A stretch of DNA of 64,000 nt from SG8-41 sp035649495. GTDB lineage: Bacteria > Pseudomonadota > Gammaproteobacteria > Burkholderiales > SG8-41. The DNA lies in NCBI GenBank assembly GCA_035649495.1, contig DASRJL010000014.1:3575-67574 (forward strand), read 5' to 3'. The notes beneath the pieces were generated by a model, which saw only the letters and a program-made list of their open reading frames with translations, was not told the origin of the DNA and did not search any database. This document shows positions 52,610 through 60,410 of this stretch, in pieces (position 1 is the stretch's first letter; each line of letters opens with the position of its first letter). Both the position numbers and the translations under genes were made by a program.

Positions 52610-52715
52610 CCCGTTATTGCCGCAGAAAACGGGGCTTCAAACATCAAATTACCTCAGTTTCGGGAACATAGCGCTCACATATCAAACGCTTACCGGGGTC
52701 AGACCCCAGGAATGA
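52610..52715. repeat. TTGCCGCAGAAAA...GGGGTCAGACCCC element, copy 2
   Basis: GTTATTGCCGCAGAAAACGG, AAACATCAAATTACC and CCGGGGTCAGACCCCAGGAA, matching 47800-47897. The palindrome 52695-52707 provides the TGA stop of the PH-domain gene on the minus strand. Confidence 0.6.
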
Positions 52716-53127
52716 TTCTCGGCGCGTCCTGGGCTTCGATGAAGGCCTTGCGAAAAGCGATGGGATTCGAGATGCCCGGGATGGGCGCATGCGATGTGCC
52801 GGTTCCCGAGATGACAAGCGTGCCGTAACCCAGGATGCGCCCCATCACGCTCTGGTCGACCTGGATGCTCTCCACCTTGTTGATGTTGAGCTCCACGGTC
52901 CGTCGGCTGATGAAGCCGAACTTGGCGATAACGCGCCGTGTCGTGATCGCAAGCTCCGTGGTCTTGTACTTGATGTACGCGATGATGAGAAAGATCAAGC
53001 CTATGCCGAACGCGGGCAGCAGAATGATGCCGAGCGCGATGTATCCCCATAGCGACCACAGGCTGATGTGGCCGACATGAACCACGCGCTCGTCCTTGAT
53101 CAGTGCGCCTTCGACATAACTCGTCAT
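52699..53127 (-). CDS. PH domain-containing membrane protein (YdbS/bPH2 type)
   Basis: 142 residues. Two close hydrophobic segments (LWGYIALGIILL and FGIGLIFLIIAYI) are followed by a bacterial PH domain (TTELAITTRRVIAKFGFISRRTVELNINKVESIQVDQSVMGRI in pieces). Function is not known for the family; it probably binds a partner or lipid at the inner membrane. The last codons (IPGV-stop) fall in the GGGGTCTGACCCC palindrome, so the end may have been reshaped by repeat insertion. The divergent neighbour starts at 53258. Confidence 0.88.
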   Translation of the reverse strand: MTSYVEGALIKDERVVHVGHISLWSLWGYIALGIILLPAFGIGLIFLIIAYIKYKTTELAITTRRVIAKFGFISRRTVELNINKVESIQVDQSVMGRILGYGTLVISGTGTSHAPIPGISNPIAFRKAFIEAQDAPRIIPGV

Positions 53128-53257
53128 GTACTGCCTCCTGACTGTGCGGTCGGCGGGGAGATCGGAGGAATTCTACATGGCAAGCACGTTCCGGCGTGGC
53201 TCCTCTCTCCTCCCTCCGCTCCCATCTCTCCTCTCTTTTCACTGGTATTATCCGCGC

Positions 53258-54046
53258 ATGCCCCGCGTCGTCGCGCTCTATCGCTACCCGGTCAAGGGCT
53301 TCACGCCTGAAGCGTGCGAGGCCCTGACGGCGTTGCCCGAGGGGCGTATCGCCGGCGACCGCGCGCTGGGATTCCGCTTCGCAGACTCGCCGGCGCCGGA
53401 CGCGGCGTGGAGCAGGAAACACGAATTCGTCGCGCTGGTGAACACGCCCGGCCTCGCCCGGCTGCAGCTGAGCTACGATCACAATGCGCGGCGGCTCCGC
53501 ATCCGTCGGGACGGCGCGATGCTCGTCGAAGCCGGGCTCGATCCGCAAGGCCGCGATCGCCTGACGGCGGCCCTTGCGGAGTTCGTGCTGAAGCTCGAAG
53601 AAAACCCCCTTTCCGGCCGTCCCGAGCGGCTGCCGCTGCGCCTGGTCGGCGATGGCGCCTCGCCCCGCTACCAGGACAGCGAGTCGGGACAGATCACGCT
53701 GCACAGCCGCGAGAGCCTGGCAGCCGTCGCGGCGGCTGCCGGCGATTCCGCGCTCGCCGAAGCGCGCTTTCGCTCGAACATCGCCATCGAAGGCGTGAAA
53801 GCGTGGGAGGAGCACGACTGGTTCGGACGCAGGATACGGATCGGCAAGGTGGAATTCGACGTGGTGAGGCACAAGACGCGCTGCCTCGCCACGCACGCGA
53901 ACCCGCGCACCGGCGAGCGCGACCTGCCTTTGATGACGATCCTCAAGAGCGCTTTCACACAGGAGCAACCGACACTCGCGGTTGGGATGGTGACGAGCGG
54001 CGCGGGCGGGGAGATACGGGTCGGCGATGACGTCGCCGTCATTTGA
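53258..54046 (+). CDS. MOSC domain protein (MOSC_N beta-barrel plus MOSC)
   Basis: 262 residues from ATG 53258 (MPRVVALYRYPVKGFTPE), a typical MOSC_N start. The MOSC part has GDSALAEARFRSNIAIEG and FDVVRHKTRCLATHANPRTGERD with the conserved Cys (TRCLAT) that binds molybdenum cofactor or sulfide in relatives (YcbX/YiiM, mARC). It may handle Moco-dependent N-reduction or sulfur transfer. A molybdenum enzyme is encoded 8 kb away, but no link is shown. Confidence 0.9.
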   Translation: MPRVVALYRYPVKGFTPEACEALTALPEGRIAGDRALGFRFADSPAPDAAWSRKHEFVALVNTPGLARLQLSYDHNARRLRIRRDGAMLVEAGLDPQGRDRLTAALAEFVLKLEENPLSGRPERLPLRLVGDGASPRYQDSESGQITLHSRESLAAVAAAAGDSALAEARFRSNIAIEGVKAWEEHDWFGRRIRIGKVEFDVVRHKTRCLATHANPRTGERDLPLMTILKSAFTQEQPTLAVGMVTSGAGGEIRVGDDVAVI

Positions 54047-54144
54047 TGGGGTCATGCATTATGGATCGTGCGTGCAGGTGATTCGCGTCACCTTACGTCA
54101 ATGCTTTACGCCTGACCCCTGACGGCTTTATCACGGAGGCAACA

Positions 54145-54699
54145 ATGAAAGTTCATGAACTCGTGGCGCGTTTCGCAGCCGCGGCGGAAAGCGCGGATCC
54201 CATGGGTTCGGCGCGGCAGGTGCTGGAAAGTCTGAAGGATGACCTCGGCACGATCGAGAGCACTCTGGCTTATATCTCGGGCGTCGGCGGTAATGCGCGA
54301 CAGGTCTTCTACCGCTCGACCAGCCTCACGCTGCTCAAGGTGTGCTTCCCAAGCGGCCGGCGCACCCCGCCGCACGACCATGGCACCTGGGCGCAGATCC
54401 TGGTCCTTTCGGGAGAGGAAAAGAACACGCTCTACCGGCGCGACAACGGCGCGCTGCGCAAGGCGAGCGAGGTAACGCTCACGCGCGGGACGATCCTGCC
54501 GATGCGGGCGGAGACCGCGCACGTCGCCGAATGCATAGGCAGCGCGCCCGCGATCGGCCTGCATGTCTACGGCGGCGACATCCTCGAGCTGCCGCGCCGC
54601 ATGTGGAACCCCGAGACGCTGGAGGAGCACCCGCTCGACTGGACGCAGTACGAGACCTTCGCCCGCGTCGCCTCGAAAGCGGCCAGCGCGCCGCAGTAG
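54145..54699 (+). CDS. Cysteine-dioxygenase-like cupin
   Basis: 184 residues; ATG 54145 after CGGAGG. The cupin metal site PPHDHGTWAQILVLSG (H-x-H near residue 76) and the second-strand His in TAHVAEC match cysteine/3-mercaptopropionate dioxygenase-like proteins, non-haem iron enzymes that oxidise thiols. The characteristic C-terminal GGDILELPRRMWNPETLEEHPLD is present. Substrate not fixed. Confidence 0.85.
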   Translation: MKVHELVARFAAAAESADPMGSARQVLESLKDDLGTIESTLAYISGVGGNARQVFYRSTSLTLLKVCFPSGRRTPPHDHGTWAQILVLSGEEKNTLYRRDNGALRKASEVTLTRGTILPMRAETAHVAECIGSAPAIGLHVYGGDILELPRRMWNPETLEEHPLDWTQYETFARVASKAASAPQ

Positions 54700-54708
54700 A
54701 ACCTGGCG

Positions 54709-55767
54709 CTACTTCGCTGCCGCTTGCGCCGCCTGCTGCTCCAACCTCAACTGCGCCGCGCGCGCGCAGCCCTGCATGGCGAGCAGGTAGCGCTGCACTG
54801 CCTCGCTTCCCAGCTCGTACGGATGCGGCCCCTTGCCGCGGCTGGCCAGCATTCGGTTCTTCGCGACGGCATTGTCGAACTCGGAATGATTCGAGATGAT
54901 GACCGTCGCCTTGGCGGCGGCTGCCTGCGCGGCGAAGTGCCGCTGCGAGTCGATATAGGTCTGGAAATTCCGGATGCCCGGGTCCGGCGTGTTGTTCACG
55001 AAATTGAACGCCGTGCCGCCCGAATACGCCACGCTGACCGGCCGGCCACGGTCCAGTACCGTGAAGGTGTAGGACAGCGTGCCCGGCGTATGGCCGGGCG
55101 TCAGCCAGGTCCTCACGCTCGCCTCGCCCAGCGTGATTTCCATTCCGTCGGTCGCCACCATGTCGCGCTTCGGCGCCATCGTCTTGTAGCGGTTGGGATA
55201 CTTTTCGACGAGGTCCCAGTCGGCCACGCCCATAACGACCCGCATGCCGTAGCGCTTCTGCATCATCTCGGCGCCGCCGATGTGGTCGCCGTGCGCGTGG
55301 GAGATCAGCATGTACTTGATGTTCTTCGGGTCGAGACCGAGTTTCTGCATCCCGCCGATGATCAGCTCCTCGGAGTTGTAAGGGTAGATCGTGTCGAAGA
55401 GGATGATTCCTTCCTTCGTCGTCAAGGCCCAGGCCGAGTGCACCTTGCCGCCGACGAAGTAGAAGTTGTCGAACACTTTGGCAGGCTCGGCGTACCAGAA
55501 CTCGCGCGGCGGGACCAGCGCCGGGTTCGCGATATAGGGCGGCACGGTGTCGCTGGTGTCTACCCCGCCGCTCTGGGGCAGCAGACAGATGCGCGCCAGG
55601 GTCCCGGTGAAGTCGAACCCGGCGGCGTCCTTGGCCGATTGCAGCGCGGCCCGGATCTCCGCCTCGAAGTTTCTCCCGGCCGGCGCCTGCTGCGCGTGCA
55701 TGCCGCTCGCGGCGAGACCTCCGACGACACCGAATGCCAATGCGATTCCAGCTGCGCGACGTTTCAT
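54709..55767 (-). CDS. Secreted MBL-fold metallo-hydrolase
   Basis: 352 residues with a signal peptide (AAGIALAFGVVGGLAASGMHA). The metallo-beta-lactamase signature is LISHAHGDHIGG (near residue 152), with further ligands in LTPGHTPGTLSY and IISNHSEFDNA. Overall similar to subclass B3-like hydrolases, so lactam, lactone or other ester substrates are possible; the physiological role is unknown. The start ATG 55767 is clear. Convergent with the CDO-like gene (10 bp). Confidence 0.9.
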   Translation of the reverse strand: MKRRAAGIALAFGVVGGLAASGMHAQQAPAGRNFEAEIRAALQSAKDAAGFDFTGTLARICLLPQSGGVDTSDTVPPYIANPALVPPREFWYAEPAKVFDNFYFVGGKVHSAWALTTKEGIILFDTIYPYNSEELIIGGMQKLGLDPKNIKYMLISHAHGDHIGGAEMMQKRYGMRVVMGVADWDLVEKYPNRYKTMAPKRDMVATDGMEITLGEASVRTWLTPGHTPGTLSYTFTVLDRGRPVSVAYSGGTAFNFVNNTPDPGIRNFQTYIDSQRHFAAQAAAAKATVIISNHSEFDNAVAKNRMLASRGKGPHPYELGSEAVQRYLLAMQGCARAAQLRLEQQAAQAAAK

Positions 55768-55818
55768 AATTGCCCCTCTCCTCCCTTCTTTCTCCGTGTC
55801 TTGGCCGTAAATCCTATT

Positions 55819-56646
55819 CTATTGCGATTTCCCGACCTCGTTGAACGCCGCTCCGAACAGGAACACCTGCACGGCAAAGTAAATCCACATCACCAGCACC
55901 ACGAGACCGCCGGCGGCGCCGTAGGCATCGGCGAAAGCGGCGCGCCCCAGGTACAGCCCGAGGAGTTCCTTGCCCACCTCCAGCAGAACCGCAGCGAGCA
56001 CCGCGCCGCCCCAAACGCGCCGCCACGCCTCGCGCTGCGACGGCAGCCATCTCATCAGCATGCCGAAGAGCGCGCTGAGGATAGCGAGCGATAGCAGCAG
56101 GTTGAGGGCGATCGCCAGCAAGCCGAGCACCGGAAACATTGCCGTCAGCCAGCCTCCCATCGCCGAGATGACCGCGCTTGCGATGAGCGAAACCAGGAGA
56201 AGAAAGCCGACGGCTAGCACGAGCGCCAGGGACCAGAGCCGTCCGCGGACGAACCACGACACGAAGCTGTCGCGTCCGCGCGTGGTGCCGTGGATCGCGT
56301 CAAGGGCGTAGCGCAGCTCGACGAACACGCCGCTGGCGCCCACGAAAAGCGCGACAGCGCTCGTGATGCCCGCCCACGGTCCCTTGTCGGAAGCCTTTGC
56401 CGCCGCGTCGATCATGGTTTCCACCGAGCTTGCCGCGCCGCTGCCCAGGAGCTCTTCCAGCTGGTCCAGAAACTCCCTGCGGGCAAAGCCCGCGTCCACG
56501 AACATGCCGGCGACCATGACCACCATCAACACGAGAGGGGTAATGGAGAAGATGGCGTAGAAAGCGACCGCCGCCCCCAGCCTTGGCGCCTGGTGGTCGC
56601 TCCAGAGGTCGACCGCCGACTTGAATCGCCGCAAAACGGATTTCAC
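55819..56646 (-). CDS. YihY/BrkB family inner-membrane protein
   Basis: 275 residues from GTG 56646. About six transmembrane segments (LGAAVAFYAIFSITPLVLMVVMV, GITSAVALFVGASG, LWSLALVLAVGFLLLVSLIA, MFPVLGLLAIALNLLLSLAIL, GAVLAAVLLEVG, AAGGLVVLVMWIYFAVQVFLFG) and the family's amphipathic loop with YALDAIHGTTRGRD. The function is unsettled (once called RNase BN, later a possible transporter or virulence factor). Confidence 0.92.
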   Translation of the reverse strand: MKSVLRRFKSAVDLWSDHQAPRLGAAVAFYAIFSITPLVLMVVMVAGMFVDAGFARREFLDQLEELLGSGAASSVETMIDAAAKASDKGPWAGITSAVALFVGASGVFVELRYALDAIHGTTRGRDSFVSWFVRGRLWSLALVLAVGFLLLVSLIASAVISAMGGWLTAMFPVLGLLAIALNLLLSLAILSALFGMLMRWLPSQREAWRRVWGGAVLAAVLLEVGKELLGLYLGRAAFADAYGAAGGLVVLVMWIYFAVQVFLFGAAFNEVGKSQ

Positions 56647-56812
56647 ATGGCGTCAGACCGGCATCCCGGGAACATGTTTCAGCACAGCGTGAATCCGGCC
56701 ATCCTTGTCAGACTTTGTCCGACGGATCCATCGGGAGCCTGTCGGGAGAACCACTCACGCTGGATTCGCGTCGTCTTCGACGCAGTGGTTAAGCCTCAAC
56801 ATGCAGCGCGAG

Positions 56813-57043
56813 TCACGTACGCCATGGTGCAATCAACTCGCGCCAGGTAAGCAAACGTGACCGAGCGGCGACGCGTAACCAAAGGCAACCATACACGATC
56901 GCACCCATTGCCACGATGACCATGACAACTTGCGCATGGCCGAGACCGACAACGAGACCCGCGGCACCCCCGCCCAACCACACTATGGCAAGCGCAAAAG
57001 CGACCGCTCGATTGACGCCGGAGAGGTTGCCGCGAATGGTCAT
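56813..57043 (-). CDS. Small two-TM membrane protein, cassette-like
   Basis: 76 residues with two transmembrane helices (VAFALAIVWLGGGAAGLVVGL and VVMVIVAMGAIVYGCLWL) and the tail RLLTWRELIAPWR. No signal peptide. On the minus strand its ATG (57043) comes 7 bp after the GTTAGGC end of the attC-like site 57051-57115, the arrangement seen in integron gene cassettes. Function unknown. Confidence 0.6.
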   Translation of the reverse strand: MTIRGNLSGVNRAVAFALAIVWLGGGAAGLVVGLGHAQVVMVIVAMGAIVYGCLWLRVAARSRLLTWRELIAPWRT

Positions 57044-57050
57044 TGTTGGG

Positions 57051-57115
57051 GCCTAACGCCGGCGCCAAGAGGCGCGCGGTTCTTCCGCGCGTCCTTCTTG
57101 AGCGCGTTGTTCGGC
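57051..57115 (-). other. attC-like recombination site
   Basis: On the minus strand the site begins GCCGAAC (57115-57109; R'' consensus RYYYAAC with one mismatch) and ends GTTAGGC (57057-57051; perfect match to GTTRRRY). Between them is an imperfect palindrome: CAAGA-GG-CGCGCGG (57066-57079) pairs with CCGCGCG-TCC-T-TCTTG (57085-57100), with unpaired bases on one arm as in real attC hairpins. The 65-bp length is normal for attC. Two small ORFs follow and precede it with cassette spacing. No integrase gene is in the window. Confidence 0.55.
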
Positions 57116-57556
57116 AACTGAAAGTACATTGGAACGCCAGGATTCAGTAACGCGGCCAATCGACGAAATGCCCATCCGCGCAAGAGGGCGAGTATCTTGG
57201 CTAAAGCTACAGCAGAAGAACCGCTGATTTACAGCGGTCATAGTGGCATGAAAGGGCGTTTGCTCTTTATTCAAATTGAATGCAACTTTAACGAGGGTAA
57301 CCTCTCCCGACTTGATTGGTAGCGGCGGCAACCCATCACGGGTGACCTTACCTCGAACCTTCTTGTAAAAATTCAGCGCCCGGCCGTCGTGCTCGCGCTG
57401 CACGAGGTTGTATTGATCCATTTGACCGAGAAGCGGAAAGCGCAGAGTCGTTGGCAGGTTTTCCAATAGTTTGGCAACGATCGCCAGCTCGAACGGATTT
57501 AAAGAGACCCCACCCCATAAAAGTCTTGTGAACACATTTCCGTATTGAGTCTTCAT
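57053..57556 (-). CDS. Unknown cassette-like protein running into the attC-like site
   Basis: 167 residues, soluble, no recognised motif. Lower GC than the flanking genes. Its last 20 or so codons and its TAG stop are made of the attC-like sequence, as is often seen for integron cassette ORFs. A GTTCGGC word stands 8 bp before its ATG (57556) on the minus strand, which could be the remnant of the preceding attC core. Function unknown. Confidence 0.55.
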   Translation of the reverse strand: MKTQYGNVFTRLLWGGVSLNPFELAIVAKLLENLPTTLRFPLLGQMDQYNLVQREHDGRALNFYKKVRGKVTRDGLPPLPIKSGEVTLVKVAFNLNKEQTPFHATMTAVNQRFFCCSFSQDTRPLARMGISSIGRVTESWRSNVLSVAEQRAQEGRAEEPRASWRRR

Positions 57557-57761
57557 TCTATGGCGCCGAACAGTTAATGGGTCGACGAAATTCGACCTAT
57601 CACGCTAATGATGCGCTCGATCGACGTCAAGATTGAATCAAATCATCGTGAATCGGATCCAGAGGCCGGACATGCCGACAGGACCCGGCCAGTTGCTCGC
57701 AGGAACGAGGGCAGTCTCTGTTTTCGCATCCGACTCTCTGAGTATCTTTCCGCTATTTCTT

Positions 57762-58970
57762 CTAGAACCCGAACAGGCTTGCGTCTTCGGCCCTCGCGAG
57801 CCCCTGCGCGGCGCGCAGCAGGCACAACTGGTTCGTCCCGTCCGAGTGCAGGAAGCTCGACGCGTCGCGCAGGTACTTCTCGACGGGGTGCTCGTGCATG
57901 ATCGAGGCGCCGCCCAGCACCTCTCCCGCCAGCCTGCACGCCTCGAACGCCGTCTCCGACGCGTTGACCTTGGCGAGCAGCCCCAGCACGCGCGCCTCGG
58001 GCCGCCTGCGGTCCGCGAGCCAGGCCGCCTTCCAGATCTGCGTGCGGGCCGCGTCGAGCTTCATCGCCATCTGCGCAAGCAGCATGGCCACCGCCTGCTG
58101 CTCGGCGATGGGCTTGCCGCCCTGCACGCGGCGTTTCGCGTAGGCCAGCGCATACTCGTAGGCGGCGCGGCCCACGCCCAGCGCCGTTGCCGCGGCCTCG
58201 GCCTTGCTCCCCCACATGAAGTCCGCGCGCAACCGCGCCATGAGGCCTTCCCCGCCCAGCAGGTTTTCGGCGGGCACGCGGCAGTTCTCGAGGTGGAACG
58301 TGCCGTTCGTGGCGAGGCGCTGGCTGCCCTTCTCGTGGAAAAATCCGGCGCGGAAGCCCGGCGTGTCGGACGGCACGGCGAAGACGCTTCCGCCTTCACG
58401 CAGCGAGCGCGACGTATCGGTGCGCGCGATGATGAAATAGAGCTTCGCCATGCCGCCGTTCGAGACGTAGCGCTTGGTCCCGTTGATGACGTAGCCGTCA
58501 CCCTCGCGCACCGCGGTCGTGCGGAAGTCGATGTCCGGAGAGTCGTAATACCCCTGGTGGTCCGAGCCCGCGCCCTCCTCGGTAAAACCGATCGCCAGCG
58601 TGGCTTCAGGGTCGGCGACGAAGGGAGGGATGAACCGCTTCTGCTGCCCGGGCGTCATCGCCTCGCCGAGGATGTGCGCCATCTTCCAGCACTGGTCCAT
58701 GATGACGGCGAACCCGAGGTCCCCGGCGGCAAGCTCCTCCCCGGCAAGGCACAACGACTGGATGTCCGCCCCGGCGCCGCCCCATGCCCTGGCCACGGCG
58801 AGCGTGCGCAGTCCTGCCGCGTCGGCCTGCCGGATCCAGTCCCATGGAATGCGCTCAGCGGCCGTCGGCAACCGGTCGCGCCGCAGCACGTCCGGCTTGA
58901 TCACCTTCGCGGCGAAGTCGCGCGCGACGGCGCGCCAGTGCTGCTGCTCTTCGGTGAGCGTGAAGTCCAT
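57762..58970 (-). CDS. Acyl-CoA dehydrogenase
   Basis: 402 residues; three-domain fold. FAD/substrate motifs are FTEEGAGSDHQG, VINGTKRYVSNGG and the C-terminal helix domain with EVLGGASIMHEHPVEKYLRDASS. The usual catalytic Glu region (x-E-G-T-x-Q) reads HSDGTNQL, so Asp occupies the Glu position and chemistry or chain-length preference may differ. It desaturates an acyl-CoA ester using FAD and electron-transfer flavoprotein. It is not near the CoA-transferase cluster but fits the same acyl-CoA theme. Confidence 0.92.
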   Translation of the reverse strand: MDFTLTEEQQHWRAVARDFAAKVIKPDVLRRDRLPTAAERIPWDWIRQADAAGLRTLAVARAWGGAGADIQSLCLAGEELAAGDLGFAVIMDQCWKMAHILGEAMTPGQQKRFIPPFVADPEATLAIGFTEEGAGSDHQGYYDSPDIDFRTTAVREGDGYVINGTKRYVSNGGMAKLYFIIARTDTSRSLREGGSVFAVPSDTPGFRAGFFHEKGSQRLATNGTFHLENCRVPAENLLGGEGLMARLRADFMWGSKAEAAATALGVGRAAYEYALAYAKRRVQGGKPIAEQQAVAMLLAQMAMKLDAARTQIWKAAWLADRRRPEARVLGLLAKVNASETAFEACRLAGEVLGGASIMHEHPVEKYLRDASSFLHSDGTNQLCLLRAAQGLARAEDASLFGF

Positions 58971-58987
58971 CGGGAGTTCCTCGCTGT

Positions 58988-59075
58988 GAGCTATCAGCTA
59001 TGAGCTATGAGCCATAGGCTATGGGCTACGACTATGCTGTTCAAGCTCACAGCGCACGGCTCACAGCGTACGGCC
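58988..59075. repeat. GAGCTAT and GCTCACA heptad repeats
   Basis: GAGCTAT CAGCTAT GAGCTAT GAGCCAT AGGCTAT GGGCTAC on the left; GCTCACA GCGCACG GCTCACA GCGTACG on the right. Two different 7-bp words in tandem, in the gap between the acyl-CoA dehydrogenase and the small membrane protein. Confidence 0.65.
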
Positions 59076-59082
59076 CAACAAC

Positions 59083-59111
59083 AAAAAACCCCGCCAGCGG
59101 CGGGGTTTTTT
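59083..59111 (-). terminator. Rho-independent terminator (bidirectional)
   Basis: AAAAAA CCCCGCC AGC GGCGGGG TTTTTT: a perfect 7-bp GC stem flanked by A6 and T6. It is 26 bp downstream of the minus-strand gene 59137-59355 and would end its transcript. It is the clearest intrinsic terminator in the window. Confidence 0.92.
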
Positions 59112-59136
59112 CTGAAATCGTTCTACGTTCCGACGG

Positions 59137-59355
59137 TCACGCCTTTTCGTCGCGTTTCGCCTTCTTCTTGTTCTCGAGGTACCACATGTAGATGAAGAAT
59201 CCGACGATCGACCCAACGAACAATATGAGGAACAATGCGACGTACACCACCGGGACACCTTCCTGCAGTGGTGCGTTTGCAGCATCCTCCATGCTGGCAG
59301 CCAGCGCACAGCAGGTCATGAGGAACAGGGGAACCGCGGAAATCAGCTTGCTCAT
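59137..59355 (-). CDS. Small exported single-TM protein
   Basis: 72 residues from ATG 59355, chosen for the AGGAG at 5 bp and the resulting signal peptide (MSKLISAVPLFLMTCCALAAS). It then has one transmembrane helix (VVYVALFLILFVGSIVGFFIYMW) and a Lys-rich cytoplasmic tail (ENKKKAKRDEK). Function unknown; such small membrane proteins often assist respiratory complexes. It has its own terminator at 59083-59111. Confidence 0.7.
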   Translation of the reverse strand: MSKLISAVPLFLMTCCALAASMEDAANAPLQEGVPVVYVALFLILFVGSIVGFFIYMWYLENKKKAKRDEKA

Positions 59356-59437
59356 ATCGCTCCTGGGCGTCTCTGCCAAAATAAAAGAAGGCATTGATTT
59401 TCTCATACTTTCCTGCCACTGGCGTACGTCGTCCGCA

Positions 59438-59916
59438 TCATGTCTTAACTCTTTGTAATAATCCTAGGGTAAACCCTAGTAAATACCCGCTGCGGCGCAG
59501 CATTTTCAAGCTATTTTCCACGCTGAAAGCGGCTCCAGTCGACGCGCACACGGCGGTCCGCACGCCGTTGATGCTTTCAGCTTCGGACACGACGGTCGCG
59601 CCGTCATCAAGCAGCTTCTTCAGCTTGTCGGCTACGACAGGCGCCGCCGCGCCTGCCTTCGCGGGCGCGTTGCGCACGACGGAGCAGATCTCACGCGCAC
59701 GCGCGCGCTTGTCCTTGTGCTCCCCCGCTTGCTTGAACATCGCGGCGTGCGCCTCCGACAGGTAGCCGCGATCTCGTAAAAGGAGCGCGACACCAGCAGC
59801 TCGCCCGCGGGACAGAAGCTCATCACCCGCTGCGCGACGTTGATGCCGTCGCCGATGATGTTCACCTGGCCGTTCAGGTCGGTGATCAAGGGGATACTCT
59901 CGCTGCAGTGCGGCAT
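59438..59916 (-). pseudogene. Remnant of an adenylate/guanylate cyclase-domain protein
   Basis: The minus strand from 59916 reads LITDLNGQVNIIGDGINVAQRVMSFCPAGELLVSRSFYEIAA, a class III cyclase catalytic-domain core (GDGINVAQRV, SRSFYE). After about 59775 the homologous reading shifts frame to LSEAHAAMFKQAGEHKDKRARAREICSVV. The N-terminal half with the metal-binding Asp is absent. So it is truncated and frameshifted, and probably inactive. Confidence 0.75.
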
Positions 59917-60019
59917 GCGTCTTGGCCCGCGCGGAACTGCACCCGCGTATCCGGTGCCTAAGTAAAAGATAACAAACCGAGGACGCCGTTTCTTTACCTG
60001 GGATGCGGCGGCAAGCGAT

Positions 60020-60310
60020 ATGCGCAACCCATCCGTGAAAGTTTTCACTATTCTGGTCGCTCTGTTCCTGGCAGGGGGTTGCGTGGCGGCCGACAACCAG
60101 TCCGACACGGCTCGCTCTGGCGAGTCGCAATCCGAGTCGCGCTCGGCGACTTCTGCGCCAGTACCGCTGCGCGATCAGGCGGCAAAAGACAAGGACAAGC
60201 GCGGCAATACTCCGCCGGGGATGGATCGGACCGGCGCGGGCCCGGCGGAGGGCGCCATTCTGGACCCGTCCGGAGCGGTCACCAAGCAACCCGTGCTGCG
60301 GGAGAGATAG
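60020..60310 (+). CDS. Small lipoprotein of unknown function
   Basis: 96 residues. Signal peptide with lipobox VALFLAGGC (Cys about residue 21), then a low-complexity Ser/Asp/Lys-rich tail (RSGESQSESRSATSAP, KDKDKRGNTPPGM). No domain. It precedes the cytochrome gene at 60411 on the same strand by 100 bp and might be part of that unit. Confidence 0.6.
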   Translation: MRNPSVKVFTILVALFLAGGCVAADNQSDTARSGESQSESRSATSAPVPLRDQAAKDKDKRGNTPPGMDRTGAGPAEGAILDPSGAVTKQPVLRER

Positions 60311-60410
60311 ATCCATGTAATGCCGGAGCAGGCGCCGCACGCCGGCAGTTCAGGAACTCGCGGCACTGGCCGCAGCCCAACCTGCGGGAGGGTGCCGGAG
60401 GCTGAATACC

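Noticed and set aside
56690..56812. Another attC site after the small two-TM gene
   Set aside because: There is a hairpin (AACCACT...GCGTCG-TCTT-CGACGC-AGTGGTT) and a GCCTCAAC word, but the arms have a 12-nt bulge and the core does not fit GTTRRRY.
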